Shown: piece by piece, positions 1 through 7,059 of the stretch
How the letters are laid out: the number at the start of each line of letters is the position of its first letter
How positions within the stretch are numbered: the stretch's first letter is position 1
Assembly: GCA_030151165.1 (NCBI GenBank)
Contig: JASLEM010000195.1
Location: forward strand, 1 to 14,065
Direction: 5' to 3'
DNA: 14,065 nucleotides
DNA from: Burkholderiaceae bacterium
GTDB taxonomy: Bacteria; Pseudomonadota; Gammaproteobacteria; Burkholderiales; Burkholderiaceae
Translations under genes and position numbers: made by a program
The notes under the pieces: model-generated
Told to the model about the DNA's origin: nothing
The model's database searches: none
The model's input: the letters and a program-made list of their open reading frames with translations, nothing else

Positions 1-974
1 GGCAGCCACAGCAGCGACAGCCCGCGCAGGCCGTAGTACCAGAACAGCAGCTTGCGGTTGTCGAAGCGGTCGGACAGCCAGCCCGACGCGATCGTGCCGA
101 CGAAGTCGAACGCGCCGATCATCGCGAGCACCGATGCCGCCGGCACCGGGCCGAGGCCGTAGTCGCCGCACAGCGAGATGAAGTGCGTCTGGATCAGGCC
201 GGACGTGCTCAGACCGCAGACGAAGAACGTGCCGAACAGCACCCAGAACGTGAGGCTGCGCGACGCGGCGGCGAGCGCCCGCAGCGGCTCGCCGAAGCCC
301 GGGCGCCACGGCGCGGGCACGGTGGCGTCGGCGAGCGACGGGTCGGCGCCGAACGGATGCAGGCCGAGTTCCTTCGGGCGATCGCGCAGCAGGCAGAACG
401 CGAGGCCGGCGACGACGAGGCAGCTCGTGAACACGGGCAGGATGCCGACGCGCCAGCCGTGGTGCTCGATCAGCGACGCGGCGATCGGCAGGAAGATCAG
501 CTGGCCGGTCGCCGAGCTCGCGGTCAGCATGCCCATCACGAGGCCGCGGCGCTGCTCGAACCAGCGGTTGGCCACCGTCGCGCCCAGCACCAGCGCGGTC
601 AGCCCCGAGCCGACGCCCAGCACGATGCCCCACAGCACGAGCAGCTGCCACAGCGCCGTCATCCGCGTCGCGAGCGCGAGGCCGGTCGCGATCAGCACGA
701 GCGCCGAGCACACGATGCGGCGCAGGCCGTAGCGCTCCATCAGCACCGCGGCGAACGGGCCGATCAGGCCGAACAGCATGAAGCGCAGCGCCATCGCCGA
801 CGAGATCTGCTCCGTCGTCCAGCCGAACTCCTTGCTGAGCGGCTGCAGGAACGCGCCGGGCAGGCCCAGCGCGGCGGAGGACGTGAGCATCGTCAGGAAG
901 ACGACCAGCATCACGATCCACGAGAAGTGGATGCCGCGGCGGTCGAACCAGCGGGCAACGGGGGTCGCGAACAT
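1..974 (-). CDS. MFS transporter, C-terminus cut by window edge
   Basis: A major facilitator superfamily permease of the inner membrane. The visible 324 residues hold about nine hydrophobic segments. The first lies at residues 18-45, and the cytoplasmic loop motif A after TM2 reads GPFAAVLMERYGLRR (about 72-86). A second motif-A-like loop, GWLSDRFDNRK (about 298-308), follows the central hydrophilic loop at 197-235 and marks the start of the second half, so the protein is a normal 12-TM type missing its last few helices. The single-domain layout and the TM1 region resemble the oxalate/formate or monocarboxylate transporter branch, but no substrate can be read from the sequence. The ATG lies 2 bp after the tetR stop (TGA-GC-ATG), so the gene is cotranscribed and probably translationally coupled with that regulator. 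The family call is firm; the substrate is unknown. Confidence 0.88.
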   Translation of the reverse strand, partial: MFATPVARWFDRRGIHFSWIVMLVVFLTMLTSSAALGLPGAFLQPLSKEFGWTTEQISSAMALRFMLFGLIGPFAAVLMERYGLRRIVCSALVLIATGLALATRMTALWQLLVLWGIVLGVGSGLTALVLGATVANRWFEQRRGLVMGMLTASSATGQLIFLPIAASLIEHHGWRVGILPVFTSCLVVAGLAFCLLRDRPKELGLHPFGADPSLADATVPAPWRPGFGEPLRALAAASRSLTFWVLFGTFFVCGLSTSGLIQTHFISLCGDYGLGPVPAASVLAMIGAFDFVGTIASGWLSDRFDNRKLLFWYYGLRGLSLLWL

Positions 975-976
975 GC

Positions 977-1627
977 TCAGGCTTCCTGCTTCTTCCTGGT
1001 GGAACGGGGCTCCTTCGGCGATGTCGGCGCTCCAGGCGCCGCGGCCGCGGGCAGCAGCCGGTCGCGCGCGGCGGCGAGCACGGCGTCGCAGGTCGGCGTG
1101 CCGCTGGTCGCGCGCGCGATCATCAGCGCGCCGACCATCGTCGCGTAGTCGGCCAGCGCGGCCTGGCGGTCGGTGGCGGCGTCGCCGGTGCCCTCGGTCG
1201 CGGCGAGGATCGCCAGCAGCGACTCGAGCCCGTCGACGTACGCGGCGCGGATCGGCGCGCCGGCCGGCTCGCGCGCGACGTCGGCCGCCAGCGCGACGGC
1301 CGGGCAGCCGGCGCCGACGTGGCGCACGCTGTGCGGCGTGAAGTAGGGCGAGACCAGGGCCGCGCGGCGGGCGGCGGCGTCCGGTTGCGCGGCGAGGCGC
1401 TTGCGCCAGCGCTCGGCCGACTGCTCGAACGCGTGTTCGACGGCGACGCCGGCGAGCGCGTCCTTCGACTCGAAATGGCCGTAGAAGCCGCCGTGCGTGA
1501 GCCCGGCCGCGCCCATCAGGTCGGCGACGCTGACGGACTTGACGCCGTGCTCCTTGAACAGGCGGGCGGAGACGTCGGTGATCGCTTCGCGATGTGATTC
1601 GGCCTGCGCGCGCGAGACTCTTGGCAT
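977..1627 (-). CDS. TetR/AcrR-family transcriptional regulator
   Basis: A 216-residue DNA-binding repressor. The N-terminal helix-turn-helix is clear at residues about 30-60, with SVADLMGAAGLTHGGFYGHF as recognition region and the usual 'F.SK.AL' helix 4 after it. The C-terminal ligand-binding and dimer domain is Ala-rich and variable, and ends in a basic tail (RSTRKKQEA). An in-frame ATG exists upstream at 1696, but it sits inside the spacer of a good sigma70 promoter. The ATG at 1627, giving MPRVSRAQAESHREAIT, matches the family's normal N-terminus and is preferred. The gene is first in an operon with the MFS transporter that starts 2 bp downstream, so the likely job is autoregulated, ligand-relieved control of that pump. 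The ligand is unknown. Confidence 0.9.
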   Translation of the reverse strand: MPRVSRAQAESHREAITDVSARLFKEHGVKSVSVADLMGAAGLTHGGFYGHFESKDALAGVAVEHAFEQSAERWRKRLAAQPDAAARRAALVSPYFTPHSVRHVGAGCPAVALAADVAREPAGAPIRAAYVDGLESLLAILAATEGTGDAATDRQAALADYATMVGALMIARATSGTPTCDAVLAAARDRLLPAAAAPGAPTSPKEPRSTRKKQEA

Positions 1628-1682
1628 GGAGGTTCCCTGGAATCGACGGCTCGGCGGGGTGGCGAGCCGTTCATTGAAATAG

Positions 1683-1712
1683 AGTATAGGTGTCATGATA
1701 AATGGATGTCAA
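1683..1712 (-). promoter_or_regulatory. sigma70 promoter of the tetR-MFS operon
   Basis: On the minus strand a perfect -35 TTGACA (1712-1707) is followed by an 18-bp spacer and a -10 TATACT (1688-1683, 5 of 6 to consensus). Transcription would start near 1676, about 50 nt before the ATG at 1627. This is the best-matching sigma70 promoter in the window and stands out as an AT-rich island. It argues against translation from the upstream ATG at 1696. Confidence 0.75.
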
Positions 1713-1721
1713 TGATCATGA
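1693..1721. promoter_or_regulatory. putative TetR operator over the -35 region
   Basis: An inverted repeat TCATGAT (1693-1699) / ATCATGA (1715-1721), with a 15-bp centre, spans the spacer and the -35 box of the tetR promoter. Palindromes overlapping their own promoter are the usual autorepression sites of TetR-family proteins, and the half-site spacing is within the range these dimers use. Binding is inferred from position and symmetry only. Confidence 0.45.
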
Positions 1722-1850
1722 ATAACCGGGATGTCGAGAGCAGCGGCCCGAGCCGCCCGGCCTCGCGATTGCTACAGCGGGAGGCGCGAACGCGCTAGCA
1801 TTCCGCAGCGGGCGCCGCGCGCCTCGCTCGACGGACAACGGAGATCCACC

Positions 1851-2306
1851 ATGCGCCACCTCGCCTCGACGGCCGGACGCCTCGGCGTCTTCTCGACGAT
1901 CGCCACGATCGCCTTCGCGGGCGTCCTCGCGGGCTGCGCGAGCGCGCCGCAGACGGGCCCGGCGGCCTACGAGCAGGCGCTGGGGCAGTGGCAGGGCGCG
2001 ACGGAGGAGCTGCTCGTCCAGCGCTGGGGCCCGCCGCAGTCGCAGGAGCAGATCGGCGCGGGGAAGTGGCTCACCTACGTGACGCGCACGGCCGGTCCGG
2101 CCCCGGCGCCGACGATGTCGTTCAGCATCGGCGGCTTCGGGTTCGGCGGTGGCCGGCACTCGGGCGTCGGCGTGGGCGGCGGGGTCGGCACGACGGTGCC
2201 CGTCGGCCCGCCGGGCGCGGCGCCGACCTGCACGACGCGCTTCCTGATCGAGGACGGCAAGGTCAGCACCTGGAGCTTCGACGGCGCCTGCGGCACCGTC
2301 GGCTGA
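1851..2306 (+). CDS. small secreted lipoprotein, Gly-rich centre, BamE-like motif pattern
   Basis: A 151-residue protein with a lipoprotein signal peptide. A basic N-terminus is followed by a hydrophobic stretch (11-25) and the lipobox LAGC, with lipidated Cys29, so it should be anchored in the inner or outer membrane. After a short linker the stretch ELLVQRWGPPQSQEQIGAG (53-71) followed by W-L-T-Y recalls the 'helix, GxP, strand' pattern of SmpA/BamE-type small lipoproteins. A Gly-rich low-complexity region follows (92-115). The C-terminus has two Cys (127 and 147) framing a beta hairpin-like 'F.IEDGKV..W' segment and could form a disulfide. The ATG at 1851 is preceded by GGAG; the frame stays open upstream but without a signal sequence. 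It ends 1 bp before the stop of the convergent hybrid kinase. Function unknown. Confidence 0.8.
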   Translation: MRHLASTAGRLGVFSTIATIAFAGVLAGCASAPQTGPAAYEQALGQWQGATEELLVQRWGPPQSQEQIGAGKWLTYVTRTAGPAPAPTMSFSIGGFGFGGGRHSGVGVGGGVGTTVPVGPPGAAPTCTTRFLIEDGKVSTWSFDGACGTVG

Positions 2307-2307
2307 A

Positions 2308-4338
2308 TCAGGTCGCGCGGGTGGCGGCGCCGTCGCGGCTGCGGTGGCGTGCCAGTGCCTTCATCACCGTGGCGTGGACATCGTCCGGGTCGGCCGGCTT
2401 GACGAGGTGCCCGGCGAAGCCGGCCTCGGTGGTGCGGCGCACGTCCTCCGCGCTGCCGAAGCCGCTCAGCGCGATCACCGGCAGGCGGTCGCCGACCGCT
2501 TCGCCGATCGCGAGGCCGTTGCCGTCCGGCAGCCCCAGGTCGGTCACGACGACATCGAACTGTCCGGCCTCGACCGCCGCCAGGGCGCGCGTCAGCGTCG
2601 GCGCGTGCGTGACCTCGTAGCCGAAGTACTCGAACGACAGCGTCATCGCGAACGCGGCGTCCTCGTTGTCCTCGACGAGCAGCATGTGCACCGGCCGGCC
2701 CTCGGCGGGCGCGGCGGCGGCGGCCGAGGGCGCCGGGGCCTGGCCGGCGGCGGGCGTGGCGAGGGTGTCGAGCGTCAGCGTGAACGTGGCGCCCTGGCCC
2801 GGGCCGGCGCTGCCGACCTCGAGCCGGCCGCCGTGCTCGGCGACGAGCCCGCGCGCGATGGACAGCCCGAGGCCGAGGCCGCCGAACTGGCGCGCGACCT
2901 CGTTGTCGGCCTGCTCGAACGCCGAGAAGATCTTGGATTGCGAGGCCGCCGGGATGCCGATGCCGTCGTCGACGCAGCGCACGCGCAGCTGCGTGCCGAC
3001 GTTGTCGAGCGCGACCTCCACATGGCCGCCTTCCGGCGTGAACTTGACGGCGTTGCGCACGATGTTCCACAGCACCTGCTGCAGCCGTGCCTCGTCGCCA
3101 TCGACGACGGTGCGCGTGGCGTCCGAGTGCGCCGACAGCGCGATGCGCTTCTCGAGCGCCGACGGGCCGACCATCTCGATCACCACGTCGACGAGCCGGC
3201 GCAGGTCGACCGGCGCCTTCTTGAGCGTGACCTTGCCGGCGGAGATCGCGGTGACGTCGAGCAGGTCCTCGATCAGCCGCGCCTCGAGCGCCACGTTGCG
3301 CCGGATCATCGGCAGCAGCCCGGCGTACTCGGGCGCCACCGTCGCGTTCTCCTCGAGCAGTTGCGCGGCGGAGGCGATCGGCGACAGCGGCGTGCGCAGT
3401 TCGTGCGACAGCACGGCGAGGAAGCGGTCCTTGGCGCGGTTCGCGTGCTCGGCTTCCTCCTTGGCGACGCGCAACGTCTCGCCGGTCTCGTAGGCGAGCG
3501 TGCCGTCGCGCACGATCTTGCAGAAGCCGGTGATCTCGCCCTTGCCGTGGCGGCCGCTGTTGTCGTCGCCGTCGCGCAGCACGGTCAGCACGCCGTCGGC
3601 GCGCAGCAGCGTGCCGTCGCCGCGCTGCAGCCAGCGGTCGTCGCTCGCGCTGCCCTGTTCGCGCGCCGTCTGCAGTTCGCGCTCGACCACGCCGGCGGCG
3701 CGATCCTCGGCGGTGAACAGGCAGGAGATGTGCGTGCCCAGCACCTCGTCCGGCGAGAGCTTGAAGATCAGGCTGGCGCCGTGGTTCCAGTCGCGGATCT
3801 CGCCGTGGCGATCGAGCAGGATCACGGCGTAGTCGTGCAGCGCGTCGACCACGCGGCCGTAGATCGCGTCGGCCTTGCGCAGCTGGCGCTCGGCGCGGCT
3901 GCGCGCCTCTCGCTCGGCCACCTCGTGCAGCGCGCGGTCCACCACGAAGGGCAGGCGCGACAGCCGGTTCTTGCTGACGTAGTCGGTCGCGCCCTGCTTG
4001 AGCAGGTCGACCGCGTTCTCCTCGCCGATCACGCCCGAGACGAAGATGAACGGCGTGCGCGGCCGCGCTTCGAGCGAGTGGCGCAGCGCCTCGGGGCCGC
4101 TGTAGCCCGGCAGCTCGATGTCGGACAGCACGAGGTCGAACGGCTCGCCGTCGAGGCCCGCGGCCAGCGCGGCGCGGAAGTCTTCCTCGGTGGCGACGAT
4201 CTCCATGCGCGCCAGCGGATAGTTCGTGCGCACGAATTCCCCGACGAACTCGGCGTCGAACTTCGAATCCTCGAGCAGCAGGATCTTCAGCGGCAGTCGT
4301 TCGAACGAACTCACGGCGTGGGCCTCGTCGGACTTCAT
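2308..4338 (-). CDS. hybrid sensor kinase: REC-PAS-HisKA-HATPase-REC
   Basis: A soluble 676-residue hybrid histidine kinase with a receiver at each end. The N-terminal REC (about 17-135) has acidic pair E23/D24, phosphoacceptor D73, S101 and K123. A PAS domain follows (about 155-280, ending 'GFCKIVRDGT'), then a helical linker (283-305). HisKA has SHELRTP with phospho-His312. The ATPase domain has N box N425/N429, G1 box DDGIG (457-461), F box FSAFEQ and G2 box GGLGLGL (486-492). After an Ala/Pro linker comes the C-terminal REC (about 550-665) with E556/D557, D600, S625 and K647. All catalytic positions are intact and there is no transmembrane segment, so it is cytoplasmic. The ATG overlaps the stop of the upstream response regulator (ATGA), indicating translational coupling. 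The N-terminal REC may take phosphate from a phytochrome in the same operon; that is inference. Confidence 0.93.
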   Translation of the reverse strand: MKSDEAHAVSSFERLPLKILLLEDSKFDAEFVGEFVRTNYPLARMEIVATEEDFRAALAAGLDGEPFDLVLSDIELPGYSGPEALRHSLEARPRTPFIFVSGVIGEENAVDLLKQGATDYVSKNRLSRLPFVVDRALHEVAEREARSRAERQLRKADAIYGRVVDALHDYAVILLDRHGEIRDWNHGASLIFKLSPDEVLGTHISCLFTAEDRAAGVVERELQTAREQGSASDDRWLQRGDGTLLRADGVLTVLRDGDDNSGRHGKGEITGFCKIVRDGTLAYETGETLRVAKEEAEHANRAKDRFLAVLSHELRTPLSPIASAAQLLEENATVAPEYAGLLPMIRRNVALEARLIEDLLDVTAISAGKVTLKKAPVDLRRLVDVVIEMVGPSALEKRIALSAHSDATRTVVDGDEARLQQVLWNIVRNAVKFTPEGGHVEVALDNVGTQLRVRCVDDGIGIPAASQSKIFSAFEQADNEVARQFGGLGLGLSIARGLVAEHGGRLEVGSAGPGQGATFTLTLDTLATPAAGQAPAPSAAAAAPAEGRPVHMLLVEDNEDAAFAMTLSFEYFGYEVTHAPTLTRALAAVEAGQFDVVVTDLGLPDGNGLAIGEAVGDRLPVIALSGFGSAEDVRRTTEAGFAGHLVKPADPDDVHATVMKALARHRSRDGAATRAT

Positions 4339-4793
4339 TCGTAGCGTCGCGAAGCCTTGGTCGAGCCCGGCGGGGGCTCGTTGAGCACGGCCCAGAAGAC
4401 GCCCAGGTCGGCGATGGCGGCGACGAACTCCTTGAAGTCGACCGGCTTGACGACGTAGGCGTTGACGCCCAGGTCGTAGCTCGCGACGACGTCGGACTCC
4501 TCGTGCGACGAGGTCAGCATGACGATGGGCATGCTGCGCAGCTCCGGCGTCGAGCGAACCGTCCTCAGCACCTCGAGGCCATTCACCTTGGGCAGCTTCA
4601 GGTCGAGCAGCACGACGGCCGGGTTGCCCTCGGCGCGGTCGGCGTGCTCGCCCTGGCGGGTCAGGTAGTCGAGCGCCTGGGCGCCGTCGCGCACGACGAC
4701 GACTTCATTGGCCAGTTGGCTTCGTTCGAGGGCGACCAGGGTCAGTTCGAGGTCGCGTGCATCGTCCTCGACGAGCAGGATGGGTTTCAGCAT
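4335..4793 (-). CDS. single-domain response regulator, Rcp1-type
   Basis: A 152-residue stand-alone receiver with no output domain. The phosphorylation site is complete: acidic residues E9-D10-D11, phosphoacceptor D64 (VVLLDLKLPKVNG), T94 and K116 (VVKPVDF). The longer loop before the D64 strand and the tail FWAVLNEPP are typical of Rcp1-like regulators that partner with phytochrome kinases. It starts 3 bp after the BphP1 stop, with the Shine-Dalgarno GGAG (4806-4803) lying inside the end of the phytochrome gene, and its own stop overlaps the hybrid kinase start. The expected role is to accept phosphate from BphP1 His520 and pass it on or dimerise. The downstream partner is not evident; the hybrid kinase is a candidate. 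Confidence 0.92.
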   Translation of the reverse strand: MLKPILLVEDDARDLELTLVALERSQLANEVVVVRDGAQALDYLTRQGEHADRAEGNPAVVLLDLKLPKVNGLEVLRTVRSTPELRSMPIVMLTSSHEESDVVASYDLGVNAYVVKPVDFKEFVAAIADLGVFWAVLNEPPPGSTKASRRYE

Positions 4794-4796
4794 CTT

Positions 4797-7001
4797 TCAA
4801 ATCTCCGGGGTGCGGGCCAGCACGAATCCGAATTGCGCTCCTTCGTTGGGAACGCCCTTGGCCCAAATTTCGCCGCCATGTCGCTCGACGATACGGCGGA
4901 CACTGGCAAGTCCTATGCCCGTGCCCTCGAACTCGTCCGACTGGTGCAGGCGCTGGAACACGCCGAACAGCTTGCCGACGTATTTCATGTCGAAGCCGAC
5001 GCCGTTGTCGGCGATCTCGAGGCCGTCGCCTTCGGGCAGGCGCACGGCCGAGATGCGGATGCGCGCGACGTCGCGGTCGCGCGTGTACTTCACCGCGTTG
5101 CCGACCAGGTTGCGCAGCGCGATCTGGATCAGCAGCGGGTCGGCGTGCAGCACGGGCAGGTCGTCGGCGACGTCCCACTCGACCTGGCGGCTGCCCAGGC
5201 TGCGCTTGAATTCCTTCACCAGCTCCGCGACGAGCGTGCGGGTATCGACGCGCGCGCGCTTGATCGCCGAGCGGCCCATGCGCGAGAAGTCGAGCAGGCC
5301 GTCGACCAGCTGGCCCGAGTAGGCCGACGCGTCCTTCACGTGCGACAGGTAGCGCTTCGCGCGATCGCTGAGCGTCGAGGCGTCGATGTCCATCACCAGG
5401 TCGACGTAGCCCGAGATGTGGCGCATCGGCGCGCGCAGGTCGTGCGAGACGGTGTACGAGAACGCCTCGAGCTCCTTGTTGACGCGGCCCAGCTCCAGCG
5501 CCATCGCCGCGAGCTCCTCGGCGCGCCGCAGCACGATGCCGATCAGCGACTGGCGCAGCTCGAGCGCCGCCGCGAGCTCGGCCTCCGACCACGGCAGCGC
5601 GCGGTGCTTCAGTTCCTCGCTCCAGCTCGCGAAGCTGCGGCGCGGGTGGATGCGGCCCTCGGCGCGGACTTCCTTGTACGGCTGGCCGGCCCACTGGATC
5701 GTCTGCGTCACGGCGGGCCGGAACCACAGGATCAGGTGCCGGTGCACCTGCGAGATCGACAGCGCCAGCACGCCCGCGCCGCGCTCGCCCCAGGCCGCGG
5801 CGGCGGGGTAGACCTCGGCGAGGCGGTCGGTGGAGAAGCTCTCGCCGCCCTGCGCCGCGATCCAGCGCGCGAGCTCGACGATCGCCTCGCCGGGCGGCGT
5901 CTCGCCGGTCGCGCGGCATTCGTCGTTGAGCACCACCGCGGCGCCGGACGCGTGCGCCAGCCGCAGCAGCGGCGCCGGCTCGTTGACGAGGCCCAGCAGC
6001 GTGGCGTCGAGGTCGGCGCGCTGCGCGATCATCTGCATCGTCAACTGGCGCAGCTCCAGGCGCTGCTCGACCGCCGCGTGCTCCTCCGCCGCCTCGATGC
6101 GCAGCGACAGCAGCCGCCCGAGGTGCTCGCAGGCGGCGCGGGTGTCGAAGCCGAGGTGCTTCGTGCCGTGGTCGTGGCACGAGACCAGCCCCCACAGCCG
6201 GCCGTGGGCGACGATCGAGATCGACATCGATGCCCGCGTGCCCATGTTGCGCATGTACTCGAGGTGGACCGGCGAGACGCTGCGCAGGCCGGCCATCGAC
6301 AGGTCGAGCGCGTTCGTGCGCACGTCCGGCGCGACGGCCAGCAGCGGCACCGGGTCGTAGTGCGCGTCGGGGATCAGCCGGATGTAGTTGAGGCAGTACA
6401 GCGCGCGCGCCTGCGGCGGGATGTCGCTCGCCGGGAAGCGGTGGCCGGCGTAGCGGTCGTAGCCGTCGTCGACCGATTCGGCCAGCACCTCGCCGTGGCC
6501 TTCGGCGTCGAAGCGGTAGGCCAGGCAGCGCCCGAAGCCGGTCAGGCGCTTGAGCTCGCGCACCGCGAGTTCGCACAGGTCCTCGACGCTGCGCGCGCGC
6601 TGCAGCGCGGGCACGACGTGGCGCGTCAGCGCATGGATCGGCGAGCCGCGGCCGGGGTCGGGCGAGGCCGGCTCGAACTCGAGGAACACCGTCTCGCCGG
6701 CGCGGTGCGCGCTGGCGTCGAACAGGCCGTCGGCCAGCGGCGCGACGCCCACCGAGGCGGGCGCGTCGCCGGCGGGCCAGTCCGCCAGCGCCAGGTGGTG
6801 CGCGGCGAGCGACGCCAGCACCTGGCCGGGGTCGTCAGCCGCGGCCCAGTTCCCGCTGCGCGCGAGCAGCCGGCCCGAATCGGCGGCGAAGACGAGCATC
6901 CGGCCGTGCGGCTGGATCGCGCCGGGCACGCGGATGGGCTCGTCGGCGCAGGCCGCGAGGTCGACGTGCAGGCCGGATGCCTGGGGCAGGGTGGTGGTCA
7001 C
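4797..7001 (-). CDS. bphP: bacteriophytochrome histidine kinase (BphP1)
   Basis: A 734-residue red/far-red photoreceptor with the canonical PAS-GAF-PHY-HisKA-HATPase order. The biliverdin-attachment Cys is C18, just before EPIRVPGAIQPHG. The GAF domain has FPASDIPPQAR (189-199, with D193 matching the chromophore Asp), SPVHLEY (H246, Y249) and the pyrrole-pocket His at H276. The PHY tongue has a WAGQP turn (437-441) and the PRRSFASW motif (453-460). The kinase has VSHDLRAP with phospho-His520, N box N631/N635 (LVGNAVKYT), G1 DNGVGF (665-670) and G2 GTGIGLA, all intact. The core resembles Cph1-type phytochrome kinases that use Rcp1-like receivers, and such a receiver follows after 3 bp. The start is GTG. 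The second His of the family's CHH motif is Asp277 and the tongue has Ala for the usual Gly; both may tune the spectrum. Confidence 0.95.
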   Translation of the reverse strand: MTTTLPQASGLHVDLAACADEPIRVPGAIQPHGRMLVFAADSGRLLARSGNWAAADDPGQVLASLAAHHLALADWPAGDAPASVGVAPLADGLFDASAHRAGETVFLEFEPASPDPGRGSPIHALTRHVVPALQRARSVEDLCELAVRELKRLTGFGRCLAYRFDAEGHGEVLAESVDDGYDRYAGHRFPASDIPPQARALYCLNYIRLIPDAHYDPVPLLAVAPDVRTNALDLSMAGLRSVSPVHLEYMRNMGTRASMSISIVAHGRLWGLVSCHDHGTKHLGFDTRAACEHLGRLLSLRIEAAEEHAAVEQRLELRQLTMQMIAQRADLDATLLGLVNEPAPLLRLAHASGAAVVLNDECRATGETPPGEAIVELARWIAAQGGESFSTDRLAEVYPAAAAWGERGAGVLALSISQVHRHLILWFRPAVTQTIQWAGQPYKEVRAEGRIHPRRSFASWSEELKHRALPWSEAELAAALELRQSLIGIVLRRAEELAAMALELGRVNKELEAFSYTVSHDLRAPMRHISGYVDLVMDIDASTLSDRAKRYLSHVKDASAYSGQLVDGLLDFSRMGRSAIKRARVDTRTLVAELVKEFKRSLGSRQVEWDVADDLPVLHADPLLIQIALRNLVGNAVKYTRDRDVARIRISAVRLPEGDGLEIADNGVGFDMKYVGKLFGVFQRLHQSDEFEGTGIGLASVRRIVERHGGEIWAKGVPNEGAQFGFVLARTPEI

Positions 7002-7059
7002 GCGGGGTGGGCCATGGTTGTTCTCGGGGCGATCGATGAGGCGTGCTGCGGGGCCGCGG

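Noticed and set aside
183..1148. 321-residue plus-strand frame across the MFS gene
   Set aside because: Arg/Gln/His-rich shadow; the minus strand holds the MFS helices and motif A, and the frame crosses the tetR-MFS junction.
1628..1696. 23-residue N-terminal extension of the TetR regulator
   Set aside because: The ATG at 1696 lies inside the -35/-10 spacer of the sigma70 promoter; the ATG at 1627 gives the family's usual N-terminus.
1769..1801. TTGCTA / TAGCAT as a promoter for the small lipoprotein
   Set aside because: The spacer is 21 bp, too long for a sigma70 promoter; only the -10-like element is reasonable, so no feature was called.
2300..2312. possible terminator between the lipoprotein and the hybrid kinase
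   Set aside because: The two convergent stops are 1 bp apart and no hairpin with a T-run is visible around them.
2344..4344. 666-residue plus-strand open frame antisense to the hybrid kinase
   Set aside because: No domain or plausible start; the minus strand encodes complete REC, PAS, HisKA, HATPase and REC motifs.
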